Below, in pieces: positions 1 to 6,212 of a stretch of 9,756 nt of DNA; position 1 is the first letter of the stretch; each line of letters begins with the position of its first letter. Source of the stretch: Methylomarinum sp964442675 (lineage in GTDB: Bacteria > Pseudomonadota > Gammaproteobacteria > Methylococcales > Methylomonadaceae); NCBI GenBank assembly GCA_964442675.1, contig CAYUAE010000078.1, forward strand, positions 1 through 9,756, in the 5' to 3' direction. The notes below the pieces were generated by a model. It ran no database searches and was not told the origin of the DNA. It was given only the letters and a program-made list of their open reading frames with translations. The position numbers and the translations under genes were made by a program.

Positions 1-1270
1 CAGCAGCATAAACAAAAAATACCGGATAGCCGAATTGCTCGACAATTTCACCAGAGAAGCCACCTAATAATTTGGCCGGCAATGTCATTAAGGAGCTGAA
101 CAGCGCATATTGAGTGGCGGTATAGGCTGTATTGGTCAAACTGGATAAATAGGCAATAAAAACTGCCGTCGCGATACCGCCACTCAGATTATCGGCGCTG
201 ATCACTGCCGCCAACAAGCTTAAATCAGGCGTCGATAACGCCAGAAACGCAAACAGCAGATTCGTCACCGAAACCAGAATAGCACCTAATAGCAGTGGTC
301 GCATGATGCCATACCGCAACACCAGAACACCCCCCAAAGAAGCCCCCAAAATAGTCATAAAAAAGCCAAAAACCTTGCTGATCTCGGCAATTTCTGTCTT
401 GGTAAAGCCTAAATCCAGATAAAACGGATTCGCCATCACGCCCATCGTAATATCGCTGAGCTTATATATCGCAATCAGCAGTAAAATCAGTATGCCTTTT
501 TGACCATTACGAACAAAAAATTCGACAAACGGCGCAATAATGGCGTCAGACACGGCCACTACAAGCTTATTCCAGCGCGAGCGGATCTTTCCAACGCCCA
601 GAGCCTCTTCAACCACCTTTTCCGCGGCCTGCGCAATGCGATCGGCTTCATGTACAGGCTCTTTTATCAGTAACACGGTCATCACGCCGACTGACATCAT
701 CGCCGCCATGCTTAAATAAGCCGTTCGCCAATCAGCAAAATCGGCAATATAAAAGGCACCAGCCCCGGCCACCAATAACGCAACTCGGTAACCAAACACA
801 TAAGCGGCGGCCATTGCCCCCTGGTACGCCGGCACAGCCGCTTCAATCCGGTAAGCATCGACAACAATATCCTGCGTTGCCGAACAAAACGCCACCCAAA
901 CCGCCAGCAAGGCAATGTATTGCAACTGCAGGTGTGGATCAGCCAGCGCCATACCGACCAACCCCAAGGCTATACCGGTTTGCGCCAATAACATCCAACT
1001 GCGACGCTTACCGAACAGCCGGGTCATCATAGGTAACGGTAAGCGATCGACAACCGGCGCCCAAAACACCTTGATGGAATAGGTCACACCGACCCAGCTG
1101 AAATAGCCAATCACCGATAAGGTGACGCCTTCATCCCGCAGCCAGGCCGACAGCGTCGAGAAAACCAACAAATAAGGCAAGCCTGCGGAAAACCCCAGAA
1201 ATACCATCTGCAACACAACCGGCTGCAGATAAATTTTAAATCCATCCCAGCCGATCTTTTTCATAACCAT
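1..1270 (-). CDS. ampG: AmpG-type muropeptide MFS permease, partial (C-terminus beyond left edge)
   Basis: The reverse-strand reading frame is open from the window edge to a start near 1270, giving about 423 residues. It carries AmpG-family blocks: GFSAGLPYLLVFSTLSAW (about residues 26-43), VFWAPVVDRLPLP followed by FGKRRSW (about 68-92), and FCSATQDIVVDAYR (about 128-141). It is otherwise a chain of hydrophobic helices. AmpG imports GlcNAc-anhydroMurNAc peptides from the periplasm across the inner membrane for peptidoglycan recycling, and in some bacteria this supply drives AmpC beta-lactamase induction. The gene is cut by the window edge; family members are commonly longer, so the last helices are missing. 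Two in-frame ATGs compete, at 1270 and 1264. GGAG lies 6 nt before the first, so 1270 is preferred. The gene lies downstream of nhaD on the same strand, after a terminator, so it probably has its own promoter or relies on read-through; a TATTAT at 1286-1291 is the only -10-like box seen and lacks a good -35. The family is confident; the substrate is inferred. Confidence 0.9.
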   Translation of the reverse strand, partial: MVMKKIGWDGFKIYLQPVVLQMVFLGFSAGLPYLLVFSTLSAWLRDEGVTLSVIGYFSWVGVTYSIKVFWAPVVDRLPLPMMTRLFGKRRSWMLLAQTGIALGLVGMALADPHLQLQYIALLAVWVAFCSATQDIVVDAYRIEAAVPAYQGAMAAAYVFGYRVALLVAGAGAFYIADFADWRTAYLSMAAMMSVGVMTVLLIKEPVHEADRIAQAAEKVVEEALGVGKIRSRWNKLVVAVSDAIIAPFVEFFVRNGQKGILILLLIAIYKLSDITMGVMANPFYLDLGFTKTEIAEISKVFGFFMTILGASLGGVLVLRYGIMRPLLLGAILVSVTNLLFAFLALSTPDLSLLAAVISADNLSGGIATAVFIAYLSSLTNTAYTATQYALFSSLMTLPAKLLGGFSGEIVEQFGYPVFFVYAA

Positions 1271-1304
1271 ACACCTCTCCAAGCCATAATACGCACCATC
1301 AGAC

Positions 1305-1334
1305 AAAAAAAAGGGCAACCCACCGGATTGCCCT
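1305..1334 (-). terminator. Rho-independent terminator of nhaD
   Basis: On the minus strand a 7-bp stem (AGGGCAA at 1334-1328 pairing with TTGCCCT at 1318-1312) with a 9-nt loop runs straight into eight consecutive T residues (1312-1305). It begins about 25 nt after the nhaD stop and lies before ampG, so it should end the nhaD transcript. The plus-strand version has only a weak T stretch after the stem, so it is best read as directional. Confidence 0.85.
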
Positions 1335-1358
1335 GTTTTATATCAAACCGCCGATGAA

Positions 1359-2723
1359 CTAGCCATTAACCAGATAATGCGCAAAAATACTGGCTGCGTA
1401 ACCTGCCGCAATCGCAGGCGTCCATTTCAGATGACTGAAAAAGGTGTATTTGTGATTGGATTGCCCCATCAACGCAACACCCGCCGCCGACCCAATGGAG
1501 AGCATCGACCCACCGACGCCAGCCGTCAATGTCACCAGTAACCATTGATACAGATCCATATCCAGATTCATGCTCAATACCGCAAACATCACCGGAATAT
1601 TATCGACGATAGCCGACAGGATACCGACCAGGATATTAGCTCCAGTCTGTCCCAGGCCATCGTACATGGCACCAGACAGCAATTCCAGATAACCGATATA
1701 GCCTAAGCCACCGACCGAGAAAACCACACCGAAGAAGAAAAATAAAGTATCCCATTCGGCATCACGGACTTTTTCAAAAATATCAAATTTGCCACTTGTT
1801 TCTATAGAGCCATAAAGTAAATTTATGCGGTAGCCATATATCATCAAAATAGACAGGCCCACCATCATACCCATAAAAGGTGGCAAGTGCAGCACCTGTT
1901 TAAAGCTCACTGCGATGGTGATTGTCAATGCAAACAAAACACAAACCACGATGCCACCCGGCTTAATCTGAACAGCCGCCTCATGCGATTCTTCAGGGTA
2001 TTCATCAGGCACAGCCATATACATGATGGCAGCCGGCACAACATAGTTAACTACCGAAGGGATAAATAATTTAAAGAAATCAAAAAATTCCGCATAGCCT
2101 GCCTGCCAGACCATCAAGGTCGTAATATCGCCAAAAGGACTGAAGGCGCCACCGGCATTAGCGGCAACCACGAGATTGACAAAGCCGATAGAAACAAATT
2201 TTTCATTATTACCACCGACCGCCAGTACCACCGCACCAACTAACAGGGCGGAAGTCAGGTTATCGGCAACCGCCGACAAAAAGAAGGTGATGATGCCGGT
2301 AATCCAGAACAATTTCCGATAGCCAAAGCCACGCCTGACCATCCATGAGCGCAAGGCTTCAAATACATTGCGCTCAGCCATCGCGTTGATATAAGTCATC
2401 GCGACCAGCAAAAACAGCATCAACTCGGCGTATTCTTTGAGGTTAAATTCAAACGCTTCATGCAAATCTTCGGTTGAAACACCGGCCTCGCTCGCCAGTA
2501 TCGCAGCATGCGCCCAAATAATACCGGCTGCCAAAATAACCGGCTTGGATTTCCGTAGCCCGGTAAACTCTTCGGCCATGACAAAGCCATAGGCAATGAT
2601 AAAAATCAGAACGGTATAAATCCCCCGTTCTGTTCCCGTCAGCCCCAGATTGGTAAATTCCGCGGCCATTGCCACTTGCGGCCCTAGCAAGACACCTGCC
2701 AGAATAATCATTAAGCGTAACAA
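1359..2723 (-). CDS. nhaD: NhaD-type Na+/H+ antiporter
   Basis: This 454-residue inner-membrane protein belongs to the NhaD family of the ion-transporter superfamily that exchanges Na+ (or Li+) for H+ in sodium and alkali tolerance. The two halves carry matching membrane-embedded Asp-Asn motifs, SAVADNLTSALL (150-161) and SAIVDNIPVMFAVL (369-383 region, D374/N375). Each is followed by a glycine-rich polar stretch: NAGGAFSPFGDITTLMVW (189-206) and GGSMLSIGSAAGVALMG (404-420). This is the internal-repeat arrangement expected of the superfamily. The N-terminus resembles a signal peptide ending AMA/AE near residue 21, a feature often seen in NhaD proteins. The start is a TTG at 2723 with AGGGGG 5 nt upstream; the next in-frame ATG, at 2711, is 17 nt from that site and therefore less likely. 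Length is normal and no lesion is seen. It is transcribed divergently from cysI and followed by a strong terminator, so it is probably monocistronic. Family assignment is firm; ion preference is inferred. Confidence 0.93.
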   Translation of the reverse strand: MLRLMIILAGVLLGPQVAMAAEFTNLGLTGTERGIYTVLIFIIAYGFVMAEEFTGLRKSKPVILAAGIIWAHAAILASEAGVSTEDLHEAFEFNLKEYAELMLFLLVAMTYINAMAERNVFEALRSWMVRRGFGYRKLFWITGIITFFLSAVADNLTSALLVGAVVLAVGGNNEKFVSIGFVNLVVAANAGGAFSPFGDITTLMVWQAGYAEFFDFFKLFIPSVVNYVVPAAIMYMAVPDEYPEESHEAAVQIKPGGIVVCVLFALTITIAVSFKQVLHLPPFMGMMVGLSILMIYGYRINLLYGSIETSGKFDIFEKVRDAEWDTLFFFFGVVFSVGGLGYIGYLELLSGAMYDGLGQTGANILVGILSAIVDNIPVMFAVLSMNLDMDLYQWLLVTLTAGVGGSMLSIGSAAGVALMGQSNHKYTFFSHLKWTPAIAAGYAASIFAHYLVNG

Positions 2724-2769
2724 AACAACCCCCTACCCTTTGTAAATATTGAAATTGTGAATATTTTTC

Positions 2770-2836
2770 AACCGGAAGACCAGCGCTAAAGCGCAGTCCA
2801 CCAAGTCGTAAGAATGGTAATAACAAACAACCGGCT
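2770..2836 (-). promoter_or_regulatory. Possible structured leader RNA of nhaD
   Basis: In the minus-strand transcript, AGCCGG (2836-2831) can pair with CCGGTT (2775-2770), including one G-U pair that works only on this strand. Inside lies a hairpin, GCGC-TTTA-GCGC (2794-2783), extended by GAC/GTC arms (2798-2796 and 2780-2778) across a small internal loop. The ribosome binding site of nhaD lies about 35 nt further downstream. Ion-responsive riboswitches are known upstream of Na+/H+ antiporter genes, but I cannot match this to a specific consensus by eye. The nearest promoter candidate would start transcription inside the outer helix, which weakens the fold. Confidence 0.3.
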
Positions 2837-2838
2837 AT

Positions 2839-2866
2839 ATTATCACCATCTATTTATCTTTGTCAT
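2839..2866 (-). promoter_or_regulatory. Candidate sigma-70 promoter for nhaD
   Basis: On the minus strand ATGACA (2866-2861, 5 of 6 to TTGACA), a 16-nt spacer and GATAAT (2844-2839, 5 of 6 to TATAAT) form a plausible promoter. Transcription would start near 2832, leaving a leader of about 110 nt before the TTG start of nhaD. It is found by motif match only. Confidence 0.4.
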
Positions 2867-2888
2867 TTAATCAATCCCAGTATATCAT
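2860..2888 (+). promoter_or_regulatory. Candidate sigma-70 promoter for cysI
   Basis: TTGTCA (2860-2865), a 17-nt spacer and TATCAT (2883-2888) each differ from consensus at one position. Start of transcription near 2895 would give a leader of only about 27 nt. No convincing Shine-Dalgarno sequence lies in front of the cysI ATG; the bases before it read TTACCTAGTCC. The -35 box overlaps the opposite-strand -35 candidate for nhaD. Confidence 0.45.
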
Positions 2889-2921
2889 TAACGCTTCCTA
2901 TTAAATGATCTTACCTAGTCC

Positions 2922-4577
2922 ATGTATCAATATAACGATATCGATCAAACGCTTGTCGATGAACGGGTGGCCCAATATCGCGGGCAAACCGAACGCTATC
3001 TGAAAGGCGAAATCGGTGAAGATGAGTTTCGCGCCCTGCGCCTGATGAATGGTCTGTATATCCAGACCCATGCACCAATGCTTAGAGTCGCAATTCCGTA
3101 TGGCCTGCTTGCCTCAAAACAGGTTCGCAAGCTGGCTGAAATTGCCCGTAAATATGACAAAGGTTATTGCCATTTTTCCACGCGCCAGAATGTTCAGTAT
3201 AACTGGCCTAAACTGGAACAAGTGCCTGATATTCTGGCCGAGCTCGCCAGCGTCCAGATGCATGCTATTCAAACCAGCGGCAACTGCATGCGCAACACGA
3301 CAACCGACCACCTTGCAGGTGTTTGTCCGGATGAGTTGGAAGATCCAAGACCCTGGTGCGAGATTATTCGCCAATGGACCACATTGCATCCTGAATTTGC
3401 TTATTTACCCCGCAAATTCAAAATCGCCGTCAGCAGTTCGGCAACTGATCGCGCGGCAACACAATTCCACGACATTGGCGTCCATATCGTTAAAAACGCT
3501 CAGGGCGAAACCGGTTTCCGTATTCTGGTTGGTGGCGGACTCGGCAGAACGCCGATAATTGGCACCGAAATCAAAGCCTTTCTGGAACCTAAATATCTGC
3601 TCGCTTATCTCGATGCCATTTTGCGCATTTACAATCTGTACGGCCGCCGCGATAACAAATACAAGGCGCGCATTAAAATCTTAGTCCGCGAAGAAGGCAT
3701 CGATAAAATCCGTGAGAAAGTCGAACAGGAATGGCTGAAAAACAGGGATAAGCTTATCTTGAAACAAGAAAAAATTGATCATATCAAAAGCTTTTTCAGA
3801 CCCCCAGCCTATGATCCGAATGCCGATCAAGATCAAAGCTTAAGCACACACCAGCAACAAAATCCGGCATTTGCCCGCTGGCTGGAAAAGAATGTTTGCG
3901 CCCATAAACAGCCGGGCTACCGTAATGTCATGCTGTCGCTGAAAGCGCCTGACTCACCACCAGGCGATATTACCGCCGAACAGCTTGATGTAGTTGCTGA
4001 TTTAGCCGACCAATACAGCTTTGGCGAAGTACGCACGACACACCGGCAGAATCTGGTTCTGGCAGATGTCAAACAAGCCGATTTATTCCCATTATGGCAG
4101 CGTTTGGTCGATATTAAACTGGCAACACCCAATATCGGCACGGCAACCGATATGATTTGCTGCCCGGGGCTTGATTTTTGCAGCCTGGCAAATGCCGGCT
4201 CCATTGGCGTCGCACGCGAAATCAACGAGGCTTTAGATGATATTGATTATGTTCATGATATCGGCGAATTGAAAATCAATATGTCTGGCTGCATGAATGG
4301 CTGTGCCCATCAAAGTGTCGGCCATATCGGTATTTTAGGTGTCGATAAAAAGGGCAGTGAATGGTATCAAATTACCTTGGGCGGCTCCTCCGAAAATGAA
4401 GCAGCCATCGGAAAACGCTTAGGACCTGCGGTCGCCAAAAATGAAATCACACCGGCGATTCGTAAGATTTTAGATGTTTATCTGAAACAGCGCCAACACG
4501 AAGAAGAAACCTTCCTGGAAACCGTCAACCGTATTGGCATTGACCCTTTTAAAGAGCACGTTTATGCAAATCATTAA
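2922..4577 (+). CDS. cysI: Sulfite reductase haemoprotein (beta) subunit CysI
   Basis: This 551-residue cytoplasmic enzyme reduces sulfite to sulfide by six electrons in assimilatory sulfate reduction. It shows the twofold sulfite/nitrite reductase layout. The first ferredoxin-like half has FSTRQNVQYNWP (85-96), and the second has TTHRQNLVLADV (372-383). Candidate anion-binding basic residues are R88, R124 in SGNCMRN, and K165/K167 in PRKFKIA. The [4Fe-4S]-sirohaem cysteines are C414 and C420 in CCPGLDFCSLAN plus C457 and C461 in SGCMNGCAHQ, with the last expected to bridge cluster and sirohaem. The start MYQYNDIDQTLVDERV matches the short N-terminus typical of Pseudomonas and betaproteobacterial CysI. 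It overlaps the DUF934 gene by 14 nt, a pairing usual for this CysI subtype. Neither a CysJ flavoprotein nor cysH is in view, so the electron donor cannot be told from this window. Nitrite reductase is the main alternative, less likely given the DUF934 partner. Confidence 0.94.
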   Translation: MYQYNDIDQTLVDERVAQYRGQTERYLKGEIGEDEFRALRLMNGLYIQTHAPMLRVAIPYGLLASKQVRKLAEIARKYDKGYCHFSTRQNVQYNWPKLEQVPDILAELASVQMHAIQTSGNCMRNTTTDHLAGVCPDELEDPRPWCEIIRQWTTLHPEFAYLPRKFKIAVSSSATDRAATQFHDIGVHIVKNAQGETGFRILVGGGLGRTPIIGTEIKAFLEPKYLLAYLDAILRIYNLYGRRDNKYKARIKILVREEGIDKIREKVEQEWLKNRDKLILKQEKIDHIKSFFRPPAYDPNADQDQSLSTHQQQNPAFARWLEKNVCAHKQPGYRNVMLSLKAPDSPPGDITAEQLDVVADLADQYSFGEVRTTHRQNLVLADVKQADLFPLWQRLVDIKLATPNIGTATDMICCPGLDFCSLANAGSIGVAREINEALDDIDYVHDIGELKINMSGCMNGCAHQSVGHIGILGVDKKGSEWYQITLGGSSENEAAIGKRLGPAVAKNEITPAIRKILDVYLKQRQHEEETFLETVNRIGIDPFKEHVYANH

Positions 4578-5019
4578 AGATCGCCAAATTATCGAAAACA
4601 ACTGGTCGTTTATCGAGGATGACCAAGCCCTGCCAACAGGTAACGTGATTATCAGCTTATCGCGCTGGCAGGCCGAAAAGCCACAATTACAGCAGCATGC
4701 TGCGCAACTGGGCCTGCGCTTACAATCAAGCGACAATGTTGCCGATATTGCTCAGGACTTATCGCATTTCGACCTGATCGACTTGCACTTCCCGGTCTTT
4801 ACTGATGGCCGGGGATTTTCCCAGGCCAAGCTATTGCGCGACCGTTATCAGTATGACGGTGAAATTCGCGCCAGCGGCAATTTTATGGTTGACCAGGTTT
4901 TTTATATGACCAAAGTCGGCATCAATGCGTTTGAATTAAACGACGAAAAACAGCTCCCCCTCGCCATTTCGCTGATGGACGATTTTTCAGTCAGTTATCA
5001 AGAATTGTTGTTCGCCTGA
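4564..5019 (+). CDS. DUF934 family protein, sulfite-reductase partner
   Basis: A 151-residue soluble protein without signal peptide or membrane segment. It carries the strongly conserved core of DUF934, FPVFTDGRGFSQAKLLRDR (76-94), followed by GEIRASGNFMVDQVFYMTKVG (99-119). Members of this family are encoded next to cysI in many beta- and gammaproteobacteria and are thought to assist sulfite reduction; the biochemical role is not established. The ATG at 4564 is preferred because it lies 7 nt after AAAGAG and begins MQIIKDRQIIENNW, the usual family N-terminus. A longer frame from a TTG at 4534 would add ten unconserved residues. The start lies inside the last codons of cysI, so the two are very likely translationally coupled. 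In many genomes cysH follows, but here a 212-bp gap and an unrelated operon do. Confidence 0.9.
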   Translation: MQIIKDRQIIENNWSFIEDDQALPTGNVIISLSRWQAEKPQLQQHAAQLGLRLQSSDNVADIAQDLSHFDLIDLHFPVFTDGRGFSQAKLLRDRYQYDGEIRASGNFMVDQVFYMTKVGINAFELNDEKQLPLAISLMDDFSVSYQELLFA

Positions 5020-5085
5020 ATAACACCTGCCCTCGTGATTTCAATGTGGATAGCAGCCCGCAATGAAGTCACGGATTCAAGTGAT

Positions 5086-5121
5086 ACACAGAGCCTGGAA
5101 AATAGCGTCCAGGCTCTGTGT
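5086..5121 (+). terminator. Strong 14-bp hairpin after the cysI operon
   Basis: ACACAGAGCCTGGA (5086-5099) and TCCAGGCTCTGTGT (5108-5121) form a perfect 14-bp stem with an 8-nt loop, starting 67 nt after the DUF934 stop. No T-tract follows on the plus strand (the next bases are GATAAATC), so it is not a classical intrinsic terminator. It may protect the 3' end of the cysI mRNA, assist Rho-dependent ending, or act as a protein-binding palindrome. The right arm overlaps a CRP-type site by three bases. Confidence 0.55.
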
Positions 5122-5134
5122 GATAAATCTCACA
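5119..5134. promoter_or_regulatory. CRP/Vfr-type operator (TGTGA-N6-TCACA)
   Basis: TGTGATAAATCTCACA is a perfect match to both conserved half-sites of the CRP consensus. The symmetry extends two bases further on each side (TG at 5117-5118, CA at 5135-5136). Its centre, 5126.5, lies about 80 bp upstream of the start point predicted from the promoter at 5172-5200. That is one of the helically phased positions used by class I CRP activation. Whether this organism has a CRP homologue is not shown in the window. Confidence 0.55.
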
Positions 5135-5171
5135 CACTCTACCATTTCTCTTTAACATCAAGCGTCTCCAC

Positions 5172-5200
5172 CTGACAACTGCCAGGCTATAACCTATAAT
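5172..5200 (+). promoter_or_regulatory. Sigma-70 promoter of the binding-protein/GGDEF-EAL operon
   Basis: CTGACA (5172-5177, 5 of 6), a 17-nt spacer and a perfect TATAAT (5195-5200) give a near-consensus promoter. Initiation near 5207 would leave a leader of about 25 nt, with AGG at 5222-5224 as ribosome binding site before the ATG at 5232. No riboswitch could fit in so short a leader. A CRP-type palindrome lies upstream. Confidence 0.7.
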
Positions 5201-5231
5201 CAAAACTAACACGTATTACGCAGGTCCCATA

Positions 5232-6212
5232 ATGAGTTTTTTTGGCAACATAGCCAGAGCATGTGTGCTTCTATTGTTTATAGGATTATCTATCCTGCTG
5301 GCAGGATGCAAGCCGCCTGAAAAACCTCTGCGCTTAGGGAGTAATGTCTGGATTGGTTACGAAACCTTACACCTGGCCCAAAAACAAGGCTATTACGATG
5401 ACCTGGCAGTAAAACTGGTTCAAATGCCATCGGCGACCGATGTCATGCACGCCTTCCGTCATCACATGCTGGAACTTGCTGCACTTACCCTTGATGAGGC
5501 GTTGTCGTTAAAACAAACCGAAGATGATATTCAGATTATTTTGGTTTTTGATTTTTCACAGGGTGCTGATGCTCTACTCAGCCAACCTGAAATCAAAACA
5601 CTTGCACAACTGAAAAATAAAACAGTAGGGGTTGAAAACACCGCAGTGGGCGCTATTTTACTGGATAGCGCACTAACTGAGGCACAATTAACGTCTGCCG
5701 ATATCAAGATTGTTCCCCTGACCGCCAACGAACACCAACAGGCCTTTAATACACAGCAGGTTGATGCTGTGGTGACTTTTGAGCCTATCAAAACACAGCT
5801 ATTAGCTCAAGGCGCGAATAACCTGTTTGATAGCCGCCATATTCCAAATCGTATCGTTGATGTATTAGTCGTTCGCAAAAACATTGCCAATCAACATCCT
5901 GAAGTGATTCGGAAATTGCTTGCCGGCTACTTCAAAGCCTTAGACTATCTTCACGCTCACCCCACTCTGGCAATTGAAAAAATAGCACCGCGCATGCATA
6001 TCTCCAGTGATATGGCGGCCAAACAATATGACGGCATCAAAATCCCCTCTCGAATCGAAAATATCGCCTTATTAGGACAGGGGCAAGCCTTGTTATCTCC
6101 AACCGTACAACGATTGTTAGACTTGATGCTGAAAAAAAAATTACTGTATCGTGATGTCCCCCTGCAGGGCTTTCTCAATGGACAGTTTCTCAGTAAGGAT
6201 GCTAAATCATGA
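5232..6212 (+). CDS. NMT1/SsuA-like solute-binding lipoprotein, putative ligand sensor
   Basis: A 326-residue protein with a lipoprotein signal: hydrophobic stretch about 11-25 and lipobox LLAG-C with the modified cysteine at C26. The mature part starts KPLRLGSNVWIGYETLHLAQ (32-51), the first strand and helix of the NMT1/nitrate-sulfonate binding-protein fold. The TLAQLKNKTVGVE segment (123-135) and VDAVVTFEP (177-185) are typical of the same family. Position +2 is Lys rather than Asp, so outer-membrane sorting is possible but not certain. Such proteins usually deliver small anions, sulfonates or thiamine precursors to an ABC importer, but no permease or ATPase gene is adjacent. Instead its TGA overlaps the ATG of a GGDEF/EAL receptor (ATGA at 6209-6212), so the two are made together. 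I infer a periplasmic sensing role; the ligand is unknown. A free-standing transporter component working with distant genes is the alternative. Confidence 0.85.
   Translation: MSFFGNIARACVLLLFIGLSILLAGCKPPEKPLRLGSNVWIGYETLHLAQKQGYYDDLAVKLVQMPSATDVMHAFRHHMLELAALTLDEALSLKQTEDDIQIILVFDFSQGADALLSQPEIKTLAQLKNKTVGVENTAVGAILLDSALTEAQLTSADIKIVPLTANEHQQAFNTQQVDAVVTFEPIKTQLLAQGANNLFDSRHIPNRIVDVLVVRKNIANQHPEVIRKLLAGYFKALDYLHAHPTLAIEKIAPRMHISSDMAAKQYDGIKIPSRIENIALLGQGQALLSPTVQRLLDLMLKKKLLYRDVPLQGFLNGQFLSKDAKS

Noticed and set aside
712..1032. Two short frames on opposite strands within ampG
   Set aside because: Both are shadows of the ampG frame, which itself shows clear family blocks here.
2458..2826. 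122-codon minus-strand frame overlapping the start and leader of nhaD
   Set aside because: Most of it is a shifted-frame reading of the well-supported nhaD gene, it has no recognisable family features and no ribosome binding site that I can see.
3049..3558. 169-codon plus-strand frame inside cysI
   Set aside because: It lies wholly inside conserved cysI sequence in another frame, and its composition has no family pattern.
4534..4563. Longer start (TTG) for the DUF934 protein
   Set aside because: The ten extra residues do not resemble the family N-terminus, and the ATG at 4564 has a suitable AAAGAG upstream.
5020..5231. c-di-GMP riboswitch in front of the GGDEF/EAL operon
   Set aside because: The predicted leader is only about 25 nt, and no GEMM-like conserved segments are visible in the spacer.
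5232..6212. Part of a complete sulfonate or nitrate ABC importer
   Set aside because: No permease or ATPase gene lies on either side; the next gene is a signalling receptor and the previous operon is CysI-DUF934.
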